Shown here: positions 15,185 through 22,539 of the stretch, piece after piece
Numbering within the stretch: the first letter of the stretch is position 1
How the letters are laid out: each line of letters starts with the position of its first letter
Origin: Streptomyces toyocaensis
Lineage (GTDB): Bacteria; Actinomycetota; Actinomycetes; Streptomycetales; Streptomycetaceae
Assembly: GCF_000725125.1 (NCBI RefSeq)
Contig: NZ_JFCB01000041.1
Coordinates: 1 to 52,365 of the forward strand
Direction of reading: 5' to 3'
Length of the DNA stretch: 52,365 nucleotides
Notes under the pieces: model-generated
Seen by the model: the letters and a program-made list of their open reading frames with translations, nothing else
Databases searched by the model: none
Told to the model about the DNA's origin: nothing
Translations under genes and position numbers: made by a program

Positions 15185-16204
15185 TCAGGGGGTGAGGCCC
15201 TTGTCGCGCAGCCAGGCCATCGGGTCGATGCCCGAGGAGGAGCCGCCGGGGTGGACCTCCAGGTGGAGGTGGGCCCCGGTGGAGTTGCCGGTGGAGCCGA
15301 CGCGGCCGATCACGTCGCCGGTGTTGACCTTCTGGCCGACGCTGACGCTGATGGAGGACTGGTGGGCGTACCAGATCTCGGTGCCGTCGTCGAGGGTCAG
15401 CACGGTCTTGTAGCCGTAGGAGCCGTCCCAGCCGGCGGAGGTGATCGTGCCGGTGTGGACCGCCTTGATCAGCGTGCCCGTGGGGGCGGCGAAGTCGAGA
15501 CCGGTGTGCTGACCGGAGGACCAGTAGGCGCCGGCCTGGCCGAAGGTCGAGGAGATGGTGTACGAGGAGGTCGGCAGCGCGTACTGCCTGGCCAGCTCGG
15601 CGAGGCGCTCGGCCTCGGCCTTCTTCGCGGCCTCCTCCTCCGCCTTCTTCTTGGCGGCCTCGGCCTTGGCCTCGGCTTCCTTCTCCGCCTTGGCGGCGGC
15701 CTCGGCGGCGGCCTTCTCGGCGGCGGCGACGGCCGCGGCCTCCGCCTTGCTCTGGGCCTGGTCCTGCTGCTGTTCGACCTGGGCCATGATCCGTGCGCGC
15801 AGCGCCTCACCGGCACCGGCGCCGCCCTGCTCGGAGTCGGCGGCGGTCATGCCGATGGTGCTGAGCGGGGTGGCCGAGCCCTGGGGTGTTTCCTCGTCGG
15901 AGATGAGGGAACCCACGTTGGGGAGGTCGGGCATGGAGATGGACACCGGCGGCTTGCCGGCCTGGGCGCTGGCCATGCCGCCCGCGCCGACCGCGGCTAT
16001 GACGCCGACGCCCAGCACGGTGGAGCTGCGGGCGAGTCCGCCGCCGCGCTGCTTGCTGACGCGGTGCCGGCCGCGTACCGGGCGAACGGACTCCGCGGTG
16101 GGGTTCCACTCCTCGAAGGGGCCCTCTTCGGTGCGGGTGCCGCCGTAGGCGAAGGTGTCGCTCGGCTTGAACGGGGCCTCGGGGGCAGGCGGGTTGGACG
16201 CCAC
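15185..16204 (-). CDS. exported M23 peptidoglycan endopeptidase with coiled coil
   Basis: The 339-residue protein has four parts. A disordered N-terminus (1-55) precedes a hydrophobic export segment (RSSTVLGVGVIAAVGAGGMASAQ, about 59-81). A long Ala/Glu/Lys coiled coil follows (about 130-205). The C-terminal LytM/M23 domain has zinc ligands in HTGLDFAAP and HLHLEVHP. Such proteins cleave peptide crosslinks of the wall, or activate amidases if degenerate; here the metal ligands are present, so it should be active. I choose GTG at 16204 because AAGGAG lies nine bases upstream; the frame continues to 16309 through riboswitch sequence. A c-di-AMP riboswitch immediately upstream ties expression to osmotic and cell-wall status. 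Confidence 0.92.
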   Translation of the reverse strand: MASNPPAPEAPFKPSDTFAYGGTRTEEGPFEEWNPTAESVRPVRGRHRVSKQRGGGLARSSTVLGVGVIAAVGAGGMASAQAGKPPVSISMPDLPNVGSLISDEETPQGSATPLSTIGMTAADSEQGGAGAGEALRARIMAQVEQQQDQAQSKAEAAAVAAAEKAAAEAAAKAEKEAEAKAEAAKKKAEEEAAKKAEAERLAELARQYALPTSSYTISSTFGQAGAYWSSGQHTGLDFAAPTGTLIKAVHTGTITSAGWDGSYGYKTVLTLDDGTEIWYAHQSSISVSVGQKVNTGDVIGRVGSTGNSTGAHLHLEVHPGGSSSGIDPMAWLRDKGLTP

Positions 16205-16224
16205 GTGGGCGTGCTCCTTTCCTT

Positions 16225-16385
16225 CCTTCTCGCCTACCGGGTTAGCTGACGGGTTCGGAGCAGGAAGGTCTCCTACGCGCGGGTACGAGCCGTGTCTCCA
16301 CGGCTGCATCCACGCGATTCACCCCATGGTGGTGGTTCCCCGGTTCCCTTGCGGGATTCGGCGCATGCGCACGGAGCCGACTTCT
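16225..16385 (-). ncRNA. ydaO/yuaA c-di-AMP riboswitch
   Basis: On the minus strand this 5' leader carries the conserved blocks of the ydaO aptamer in order: CGCCGAATCC, GGAACCGGGGAACCA, GGGGTGAATC, then CTTCC with CCGAACCCGTCAGCTAACC and GGTAGGCG. The order and spacing fit the family. It ends just before the ribosome site of the M23 peptidase gene. Members in Streptomyces sit in front of cell-wall hydrolase genes and generally switch expression off when c-di-AMP is high. Boundaries are approximate. Confidence 0.92.
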
Positions 16386-16580
16386 GTGACGGCTGGGACG
16401 ACCGCGCTGCGTTATCGAACGTTAATAGACGCGAGGGCCGGATTCCAAGCCGTTCCTCTTGATCATTAACGATTTCCGCGTGGACTTAACTGCCACGGGC
16501 GGCCAAAAACGGGCGAGTTGACCCCGGTTCAGAGGTGATCCCGTTTCTGACGGTGTGTCAGTCGTTATGCGCTGCGGGGT

Positions 16581-16599
16581 GACTCGCTCACAGCGAGTG
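16581..16599. other. short hairpin between divergent transcription units
   Basis: ACTCGCT-CAC-AGCGAGT is a perfect 7 bp stem. It lies downstream of the initiator tRNA terminator on the minus strand and upstream of the peptidase leader. Role unknown. Confidence 0.3.
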
Positions 16600-16626
16600 A
16601 AGAAGAAGCAGGGCCACGTGAAAACG

Positions 16627-16663
16627 CCGAGGGCCGGAATCCTTGTCGGATTCCGGCCCTCGG
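16627..16663 (-). terminator. terminator of the initiator tRNA gene
   Basis: Two perfect 16-base arms (16627-16642 and 16648-16663) enclose the loop TTGTC. On the minus strand a CGTTTTC run follows directly. It lies seven bases beyond the 3' end of the tRNA. Confidence 0.9.
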
Positions 16664-16670
16664 CCTTCAG

Positions 16671-16744
16671 TAGCGGGGACAGGATTTGAACCTGCGACCT
16701 CTGGGTTATGAGCCCAGCGAGCTACCGAGCTGCTCCACCCCGCG
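16671..16744 (-). tRNA. initiator tRNA-fMet (CAT)
   Basis: The 74-base gene folds as a cloverleaf with anticodon CAT in the loop CTCATAA. Two features mark it as the initiator: the first base C cannot pair with the U at position 72, and the anticodon stem has three consecutive G:C pairs (CTGGG/CCCAG). The encoded 3' end stops at the discriminator A; CCA is not encoded. A strong terminator follows. Confidence 0.95.
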
Positions 16745-16755
16745 TCGTTGAGACC

Positions 16756-16784
16756 AGTGTACGTCATGCGCGGGCCCTGTCGCA
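16756..16784 (-). promoter_or_regulatory. promoter of the initiator tRNA
   Basis: On the minus strand TGCGAC (16784-16779), a 17 bp spacer and TACACT (16761-16756) end 11 bases before the tRNA 5' end, a typical distance for tRNA promoters. Confidence 0.6.
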
Positions 16785-16806
16785 CACCCATGATCGACAG
16801 CCCGTC

Positions 16807-17940
16807 TCAACGGCCGGTCAGGTGGCTGCTCGGCGCCTTGGCGCGCTCCTCGTGCTCCGGCAGGACAACGACGGTGGCGCCCCCGTCCGCCAGCACCGCG
16901 CTGCCGTCGGCACCCGCCACGAACGTGTCCGGCTCCCGCCACGCCGTGACCACCCGCCGCACGCCCGCGTCCAGGATCAGCCGGGCGCAGGGGACCGGCC
17001 GGGACGCGCGCCGGGCACAGGGCTCCAGGCTGGAGTACACGGTGGCGCCTGCGAGCCGGGGATCCGCCGGGCCGATCTTGGACAGGGCGGCCTCCTCCGC
17101 GTGCACCACCGGGTCCGCGCCCTCCCGGGAGTGACCGCGCGCCAGCTCCGTACCGTCGGCGGCCACCACCACCGCGCCCACGCTGAACGCCGTCCGGGAG
17201 GGCGGACACCGGGCGGCCAGCTCGCAGGCGAGGGCCAGCCAGTGGTGGTCGGCGGCGGTGGGCAGCGCTCCGGTGCCGGGTGCGGTGGGCTCGTAGCGCA
17301 TCAGGACGACGTCACCGACCGCGCGGGTCTCCACCAGCCGCAGCCGGCCGCCCTGGTACACGCCGGGGCCGAAGAGGCGGGGGGCGTCCGCGTCGCCGAC
17401 GAACAGCGGGGCGAGGACCAGCTGCAGTTCGTCGGCGAGGCCCTGGGTGAGCAGCTGGGTGTGGACGCGGCCGCCGCCTTCCACCATCAGCCGGCGCACC
17501 CCCCGCACGTCGTGCAGGTGCTCCAGCAGCCGCCGCCAGTCCGTCTCCGGGCCGAGCGCGACGACGTCGGCGGCGAGCCCCAGGGCACGAGCCCGCTCGG
17601 CACCCTTGTCGCTCGTGTACAGGACCTTCTCGCCGCCGGTGTGCCAGAACCGCGCCGCCGGGTCCAGGTCGCCGGAGCCGCTGACGGTGACCTTGAGCGG
17701 ATACTCGGGCCTGCCCGAGGCGAGGCGGGCGGCACGCCGCTCGGGCGAGTTGACCAGCAGCCGGGGGTTGTCGGCGCGGATCGTGCCGGCGCCGACCAGG
17801 ATGGCGTCCACGGACGCCCGCACCTCGTCGACCCGGTCGAAGTCGGCGGGGCCGGACAGCAGCAGCCGCTCGGGACCGGTGTCGTCCAGGTAGCCGTCGA
17901 GGGAGACGGCGGCGGACAGCAGGACGTACGGATGGGGCAT
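16807..17940 (-). CDS. RibD-like protein with inverted order: reductase then deaminase
   Basis: The 377-residue protein has an N-terminal RibD-C/dihydrofolate-reductase-like domain (about 1-220) with SLDGYLDD, DAILVGAGTIRADNPRL and LMVEGGGRVHTQLL. A C-terminal cytidine/deoxycytidylate-deaminase-type domain (about 230-350) follows, with zinc ligands in the HAEEAA motif and SLEPCARR with a second Cys in PVPCARL. Canonical RibD has the deaminase first and the reductase second, so the order is reversed. Both active-site motif sets look intact. The likely reactions are the two steps from the pyrimidine-2,5-diamine intermediate to the ribitylaminouracil phosphate of riboflavin synthesis, but no other rib genes are nearby and a different pyrimidine substrate is possible. 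The ATG has a CCGGAG site eight bases upstream. Confidence 0.85.
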   Translation of the reverse strand: MPHPYVLLSAAVSLDGYLDDTGPERLLLSGPADFDRVDEVRASVDAILVGAGTIRADNPRLLVNSPERRAARLASGRPEYPLKVTVSGSGDLDPAARFWHTGGEKVLYTSDKGAERARALGLAADVVALGPETDWRRLLEHLHDVRGVRRLMVEGGGRVHTQLLTQGLADELQLVLAPLFVGDADAPRLFGPGVYQGGRLRLVETRAVGDVVLMRYEPTAPGTGALPTAADHHWLALACELAARCPPSRTAFSVGAVVVAADGTELARGHSREGADPVVHAEEAALSKIGPADPRLAGATVYSSLEPCARRASRPVPCARLILDAGVRRVVTAWREPDTFVAGADGSAVLADGGATVVVLPEHEERAKAPSSHLTGR

Positions 17941-18029
17941 CGGCGCACTCCGGTGAGAGTCGGCGGCGGGCGGGACCGCTGTGCGGCCCGGGTCAAGTCT
18001 GACAACCCGCGGGGCGCGGCCGCCCGCCC

Positions 18030-18045
18030 CCCTGACCGGTCAGGG
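18030..18045. other. 16 bp perfect palindrome
   Basis: CCCTGACCGGTCAGGG is fully self-complementary and overlaps the stop codon of the small leftward ORF at 18040. It could be part of a terminator or an operator for the leftward RibD-like gene about 90 bp away. Confidence 0.4.
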
Positions 18046-18159
18046 TTCGATCAAGCTTGGGATCTGCTCCTCGCGGCCGGTGATGACCTTGGCCGGCTTC
18101 GGGACATGGCCCGAGGCACCGGCGGCGAGGGCCTCGAAGAAGAACTGCTCGTTGTCCAT
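18040..18159 (-). CDS. 39-residue ORF resembling the end of a response-regulator receiver
   Basis: The ORF reads MDNEQFFFEALAAGASGHVP and continues through KPAKVITGREEQ to IPSLIEP. The first part resembles the alpha4-beta5 segment of NarL-type receivers, where EALRAGASGYLLKDA is typical, but the rest of the receiver and any DNA-binding domain are missing. A GGGGG run lies about nine bases before the ATG, so it could be translated. It may be a relic of a response regulator gene, a real short peptide, or chance. No intact partner is adjacent. The rest of the gene-free stretch 17941-18444 shows nothing else I can name. Confidence 0.35.
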   Translation of the reverse strand: MDNEQFFFEALAAGASGHVPKPAKVITGREEQIPSLIEP

Positions 18160-18444
18160 CGGTGACGACCCCCATCTCGCGGGCCGGACAGCGGTCGGCG
18201 GGCGGCACAAGTGCATACCGGGCCCCCGTGGGGATGGGGAGCGCGACGGATGGTTCCGGCGGGTGGTCGCGGGAGAGGCTGGAGACTCCGTACCGGATGG
18301 GTGACGGCGTCGGCACACGGGCAAACTCCCTCGTACCGGCCCGAGTTCGCAACAGGCCGACGGACCCCCCTTCACCCGCCCGGGTGTTCCGGAGCGACGG
18401 CCGTCGGCGTGTCGCCGTGCGGCCACCCCTGGGAAGGAGGAGCC

Positions 18445-18813
18445 GTGCCCCAGCCCGACGACGACCGTCTGGTCGGCCCCGCGGCCCGACTCGAGCACGA
18501 GGATCCCCGTCGCACCCGCCGGCTGTCCGCCGGACGGCCGGCCCGCCCGCGCGGGCACCGGCGCGCGGGCGCCTGGTGGGCGCTGCTCATCGGGGTGACG
18601 ATGCTGATCGCGGGCGTGATCGTCCCCGACGGCCTGCTCATCGCGGCGGGCCTGGTGCTCTCCGGAATCGCCGTCCAGCTCCTCGACCGGGACCGGCGCC
18701 CGGCACGCGACGCCCGCGACGTCCCCGGAACGACGCGGCGCCCGGGCCGGCCGAAGCCGTCCCGGGCGCCGCGTCACAGGCCGGAGGCAACGCCTCTGCC
18801 CTGCGAGGAGTAG
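18445..18813 (+). CDS. small membrane protein of unknown function
   Basis: The 122-residue protein begins at GTG after a near-perfect AAGGAGG ribosome site (18434-18440). A charged N-terminus (about 1-43) precedes two closely spaced hydrophobic helices (AWWALLIGVTMLIAGVIV and LLIAAGLVLSGIAVQLL), which form a membrane hairpin. A basic Arg/Pro-rich tail follows (about 82-122). I do not recognise a named family. Its TAG stop overlaps the 3' end of the convergent tRNA-Lys gene by three bases. Similar small two-helix proteins are common in Streptomyces and mostly uncharacterised. Confidence 0.75.
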   Translation: MPQPDDDRLVGPAARLEHEDPRRTRRLSAGRPARPRGHRRAGAWWALLIGVTMLIAGVIVPDGLLIAAGLVLSGIAVQLLDRDRRPARDARDVPGTTRRPGRPKPSRAPRHRPEATPLPCEE

Positions 18814-18883
18814 GCCCTGTGGGACTCGAACCCACAACCAATGGATTAAAAGTCCACTGCTCTGCCAATTGAGCTAAGGGCCC
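18811..18883 (-). tRNA. tRNA-Lys (TTT)
   Basis: A 73-base cloverleaf: acceptor GGGCCCT/AGGGCCT, D-arm AGCTCAATTGGCAGAGC, anticodon loop CTTTTAA, T-arm GTGGGTTCGAGTCCCAC. The discriminator is A. The 3' end overlaps the stop codon of the convergent small membrane protein gene. Confidence 0.96.
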
Positions 18884-18976
18884 CTGGCGATGTTGCCTCC
18901 CCGAGCATAGCCGGACGTGGCCGACTCTCCGATCGGGTATCGGGGAGTCGGGTCCGGACGTGTCCCGGGGAGAACG

Positions 18977-19016
18977 CGGAAGGGCCCGCGCGACGCGTGT
19001 CGTGCGGGCCCTTCCG
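18977..19016. terminator. terminator downstream of the DEAD-box helicase gene
   Basis: Thirteen-base perfect arms (18977-18989 and 19004-19016) continue into an inner CGAC/GTCG stem, making a long stable hairpin. It lies 20 bp after the helicase stop codon on the minus strand. Confidence 0.85.
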
Positions 19017-19036
19017 GTCAGCTCGGTGAGAGGACG

Positions 19037-21232
19037 TCAGCCGTTGCGCTTCCAGCGCGGCTTGTCCTCGCGGCGGCCGAAGGAGCCGCCGCCACGGTGG
19101 TCGTCACGACGGCCGTTCGGGCGGTCGTGGCCGCCGCTGCGGAAGCCAGGGCGGTCGCCCTGACGGTCGCGGTTGAACGGCCGGTCGCTGCCGCGGTGAC
19201 CGCCCCGGTCGTCACGGCGGAAGCCGCCACGGTCGCGGTCCCGGTCGCGGTTGAAGCCGCCCCGGTCGTCACGGCGCTCGAAGGAACGCCCGCCACGGTC
19301 ACCACCCCGGTCGTCACGGCGCTCGAAGGGACGCCCGCCACGGTCACCCCGGTCGTCGCGGCGGAAGCCACCGCGGTCGTCACGGTCGTCACGGCGGAAG
19401 CCACCGCGGTCGTCACGACGCTCGAAGGAACGCCCGCCACGGTCACCACCCCGGTCGTCACGGCGCTCGAAGGGACGTCCGCCACGGTCACCCCGGTCGT
19501 CGCGGCGGAAGCCACCGCGGTCGTCACGGTCGTCACGGCGGAAGCCACCGCGGTCGCGGTCGCGGTCCCGGTTGAAGCCGCCCCGGTCGTCACGACGCTC
19601 GAAGGGACGCCCGCCACGGTCACCCCGGTCGTCACGGCGGAAGCCACCGCGGTCGCCGCGGTCGTCACGACGCTCACGCCGCTCGTACGGCGCCGGGGCC
19701 TCCGTGCGCTCCACGCGCTCGGCCCGCTCGACGTCCCGGGCGGTCGGCTGCTCCGGCAGCGACACCTCGGCCTCGGCCGACACCTCGGCCGACGCCACGG
19801 CGGCCGCCTCGGCCACCACGGTCTCGGGGTCCTCGCCCCGCTCCCGCGCGACCCGGGCCAGCAGCCGGTCGGCCTCGCCACGCAGCTCCGAGGCGCGGCG
19901 CTGCGCCCGCTCCAGCTCCTTGGTGAGCTGGGCGACCTCGCGCTCGGCCTGCTGCGCCGCGTTGCCGGCCGACTCGGCCTGCACCTCGGTCATCGACCGG
20001 GCACCGGTGATCTCGGCGACCTCGGGCTCGAAGGCCGCGCCGCCCTGGATGATGTGGCGCGTGGCGTCGACGCCCGCGTCCTCCATCAGGCGGAAGATCT
20101 GACGCCGCTGGTGCGGCAGGGACAGGGAGACGACGGTGCCGGTGCGGCCCGCACGCGCCGTGCGGCCGGCGCGGTGCAGGTAGTCCTTGTGGTCGCCGGC
20201 CGGGTCCACGTTCAGGACGAGGTCGATGCCGTCGACGTGGATACCGCGCGCCGCGACGTCCGTGGCGACCAGGACGTTGACGTAGCCGTCCTTGAAGTCC
20301 GCGAGCGTCCGCGTCCGCGCGCCCTGCGTCATGCCGCCGTGCAGCGCGTCCGCCTTCACACCGGCGTCGCGCAGCTGCTCGGCCACACGGTCGGCGCCCA
20401 GCTGGGTGCGGACGAAGATGATGGTGCGGCCCTTGCGGGAGGCGATGGCCGCGGTGACCGGTGCCTTGTCCTTGGGCTTCACGACGAGGATGTGGTGCGA
20501 CATGGTCGTCACCGCGCCCTGCGCCGCGTCGACCTCGTGGGTCGCCGGGTCGTTGAGGTAGCGGTCGACGAGGGTCTTGATCTCGTTCTCCATGGTCGCG
20601 GAGAACAGCATCCGCTGACCGCCCGCCGGGACCTGGTCGAGGAGTTCGGTGACCTCGGGCAGGAAGCCCAGGTCGGACATCTGGTCCGCCTCGTCGAGGA
20701 CGGTGATCTGCACGTTCTCCAGGGAGCAGGCGCCGCGGTTGATGATGTCGCGGAGCCGGCCCGGGGTGGCGACCAGGATGTCGACGCCGCGCTCGAGGGC
20801 GTAGATCTGGTTGCCCATCGAGGTGCCGCCGCAGACGACCTTCATCTTCAGGCCGAGGACGTCCCCGTAGGGCTGGAGGGCGTCGGCGACCTGCATGGCG
20901 AGCTCGCGCGTCGGCGTCAGGATGACGGCGCGGGGCTTGTGCTTCTCGGTGCGTCCGCCGGCCAGCGTGGCGAGGGTCGGCAGGCCGAAGGAGAGGGTCT
21001 TGCCGGAGCCGGTGCGGCCACGGCCGAGGATGTCCTTGCCGGCCAGGGCGTCCGGGATGGTCGCGGCCTGGATCGGGAAGGGGGTGGTCACGCCGTTCTG
21101 CGCGAGCTTGCGCACGACGCCCTCGGGGAGGCCGAGGCCGGCGAAGGTGACCTCGGGGGTCGTCTCGGGGGTGATGTCGGTGTCCTCGGTGTTCTCGGGC
21201 ACGACGACGTGATCAGTACTGGCGATGGGCAT
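19037..21232 (-). CDS. DEAD-box RNA helicase with long Arg/Gly/Asp repeat tail
   Basis: The protein has about 731 residues. The helicase core (about 30-400) shows motif I (GRGRTGSGKT), PTRELA, DEAD in VLDEADQMSDLG, SAT (LFSATMENEI) and HRAGRTARAGRTG. A coiled-coil-like acidic linker follows. The last roughly 200 residues are almost entirely RDDRGG, RRDDRGDRGG, PFERRDDRGG and NRDRDRDRGG units, an RGG-like RNA-binding region that probably supports condensation or structured-RNA unwinding, as in RhlE/CsdA-type enzymes. The start ATG at 21232 has GGAAGG upstream with a long 12-base gap. A frame extending to 21952 runs through intergenic DNA and the lipoprotein gene and is not real. The repeats are recorded separately. 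Confidence 0.93.
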   Translation of the reverse strand: MPIASTDHVVVPENTEDTDITPETTPEVTFAGLGLPEGVVRKLAQNGVTTPFPIQAATIPDALAGKDILGRGRTGSGKTLSFGLPTLATLAGGRTEKHKPRAVILTPTRELAMQVADALQPYGDVLGLKMKVVCGGTSMGNQIYALERGVDILVATPGRLRDIINRGACSLENVQITVLDEADQMSDLGFLPEVTELLDQVPAGGQRMLFSATMENEIKTLVDRYLNDPATHEVDAAQGAVTTMSHHILVVKPKDKAPVTAAIASRKGRTIIFVRTQLGADRVAEQLRDAGVKADALHGGMTQGARTRTLADFKDGYVNVLVATDVAARGIHVDGIDLVLNVDPAGDHKDYLHRAGRTARAGRTGTVVSLSLPHQRRQIFRLMEDAGVDATRHIIQGGAAFEPEVAEITGARSMTEVQAESAGNAAQQAEREVAQLTKELERAQRRASELRGEADRLLARVARERGEDPETVVAEAAAVASAEVSAEAEVSLPEQPTARDVERAERVERTEAPAPYERRERRDDRGDRGGFRRDDRGDRGGRPFERRDDRGGFNRDRDRDRGGFRRDDRDDRGGFRRDDRGDRGGRPFERRDDRGGDRGGRSFERRDDRGGFRRDDRDDRGGFRRDDRGDRGGRPFERRDDRGGDRGGRSFERRDDRGGFNRDRDRDRGGFRRDDRGGHRGSDRPFNRDRQGDRPGFRSGGHDRPNGRRDDHRGGGSFGRREDKPRWKRNG
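19090..19690 (-). repeat. tandem coding repeats in the helicase tail
   Basis: The sequence is built from short units around GGTCGTCACGGCGG. A larger near-perfect tandem duplication of 144 bp (48 codons) is visible: about 19277-19420 and 19421-19557, differing at only a few bases. The period is a multiple of three throughout, so expansions keep frame. Confidence 0.9.
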
Positions 21233-21479
21233 ACGAATGCGAAACCTTCCGGAGTCTCTTCGGCACGCGCCCGTCAACTCCGTGATTCGCGATTCGCAAT
21301 TACGACCGCCTCGATGCGGTCCACCACGGCAAAGGAGAGTACGCGCCACACGGCGCGCTCTGCAGTGGCGCCGGGCAAATAGGATCAAACGATCTGCCAC
21401 CATACGCACCTCAACACCCCGAAAGCAAACCGGCAGGTGAACAGGGGGTCCGACGGGCGCGGGGGCGCGGGAGAGGGCG

Positions 21480-22031
21480 CTACACCGGCGCCCCCGCTTC
21501 CGGCGCCGGCTCCCGCTGCTCCAGTTGCGGCCCCGGCGGCGGGTGCGCCGACGAGGACGGCTCCGCCTGTGTCGGTTCCGGTGTGACCGACGGCTCGGGC
21601 GGCGTGGGAGTGGGCTCCGGGTCCGGCGTCCACGAGGACTCCGGCGGGACGGGTCCGTCGTCCGGGGTCGGCCGCCCCGGGTGCCCGCCGGGACCGCCGT
21701 CGGCCGGCGCGGACCCGCTCGCTCCCGGGGACGACGCGGCCCCGGCGGACGCGGACTTCCCCCCTGCCCGGTCCTTCTTCCCCCCGCTCTCACGCCCCTT
21801 GCCCGCGCGGCCGGCGCCGCGCTCGCCGTCGGCCGCCGCGGCGCCGTAGCCGGCCTCGCCGTCCGACGCCGCCGTGCCGCCGTCCGGCGCCTCACCGCCC
21901 GGCCGTCCCGCGGAGTGCGACGGCCCGGCGCCCCGGCCGGAGCCGTCCTCACCGACGCTCACACAACCGGCGGCAGCGGCGACTGCCACGACCGCGGCGG
22001 CCAGGCGGGCGGGTACGTACAAGCGGCGCAC
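21480..22031 (-). CDS. Pro/Gly/Ser-rich lipoprotein
   Basis: The 183-residue protein starts with MRRLYVPARLAAAVVAVAAA followed by AGC, a signal peptide with a lipobox that places the mature Cys at about residue 23. The remainder is disordered, first Gly/Ala/Ser/Lys-rich, then Pro/Glu/Thr-rich (PDPEPTPTPPEPSVTPEPTQ), as in cell-wall-spanning linkers. The GTG start has GGAGGTGG upstream. No catalytic domain is recognisable. It is separated from the divergently placed helicase promoter region by about 250 bp and followed at its 5' side by the zincin gene on the same strand. Confidence 0.75.
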   Translation of the reverse strand: MRRLYVPARLAAAVVAVAAAAGCVSVGEDGSGRGAGPSHSAGRPGGEAPDGGTAASDGEAGYGAAAADGERGAGRAGKGRESGGKKDRAGGKSASAGAASSPGASGSAPADGGPGGHPGRPTPDDGPVPPESSWTPDPEPTPTPPEPSVTPEPTQAEPSSSAHPPPGPQLEQREPAPEAGAPV

Positions 22032-22104
22032 GGGGCCACCTCCGGTTGGAGTACAGGGTCAACAACCCCAACTCCCGCCACCCGCGAGAGGACACGCGTA
22101 CGGC

Positions 22105-22455
22105 TCATCCGTAGCCGAGCGCGTGCAGCCGGGCGTCGTCGATGCCGAAGTGGTGCGCGATCTCGTGCACCACCGTGATCTCCGTCTCGGCGACCACGTC
22201 CTCCCGGGACTCGCACATCCGCAGCGTCGGCCCCCGGTAGATGGTGATCCGGTCCGGCAGCACCCCGGCGTACCACTCGCCCCGCTCCGTCAGCGGAGTC
22301 CCCTCGTACAGGCCGAGCAGCTCCGGATCGTCCGCCGGCGGCTCGTCCTCGACGAACACCGCGACGTTGTCCATCAGCCGCGTCAGCTCCGGCGGAATCC
22401 GGTCCAGCGCCTCGGAGACCAGTTCCTCGAACATCTCGCGCGTCATCTCCAGCAC
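22105..22455 (-). CDS. minimal-zincin metallopeptidase family protein
   Basis: A compact 116-residue protein with HEIAHHFGIDD near its C-terminus, the HExxHxxGxxD zinc-binding signature of the metzincin type. The fold of this small actinobacterial family (DUF1025, zincin 1) is known to be a minimal zincin, though proteolytic activity is unproven. The sequence is acidic (FVEDEPPADDPELLG). The start is GTG at 22455 (MLEMTREMFEEL) or ATG at 22446; neither has a clear ribosome site, so a leaderless message is possible. It is divergent from the phosphoesterase gene with 84 bp between them. Confidence 0.88.
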   Translation of the reverse strand: MLEMTREMFEELVSEALDRIPPELTRLMDNVAVFVEDEPPADDPELLGLYEGTPLTERGEWYAGVLPDRITIYRGPTLRMCESREDVVAETEITVVHEIAHHFGIDDARLHALGYG

Positions 22456-22539
22456 AGAGCCATTGTCGGGCACGAGCCGTCCGTACGAGATGCCCGGGAC
22501 GCCCGCATATCCGGACCGTGACATGGGCATACGGGACCA

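Noticed and set aside
16606..16619. Second parS candidate around GGCCACGTGAAAAC
   Set aside because: Only the right half matches the consensus; the left half has several mismatches and it is not a palindrome.
19090..19690. Regular repeats that could suggest a CRISPR array or satellite DNA
   Set aside because: Spacers are not unique, the period is a multiple of three, and the reading frame gives the RDDRGG tail of a helicase.
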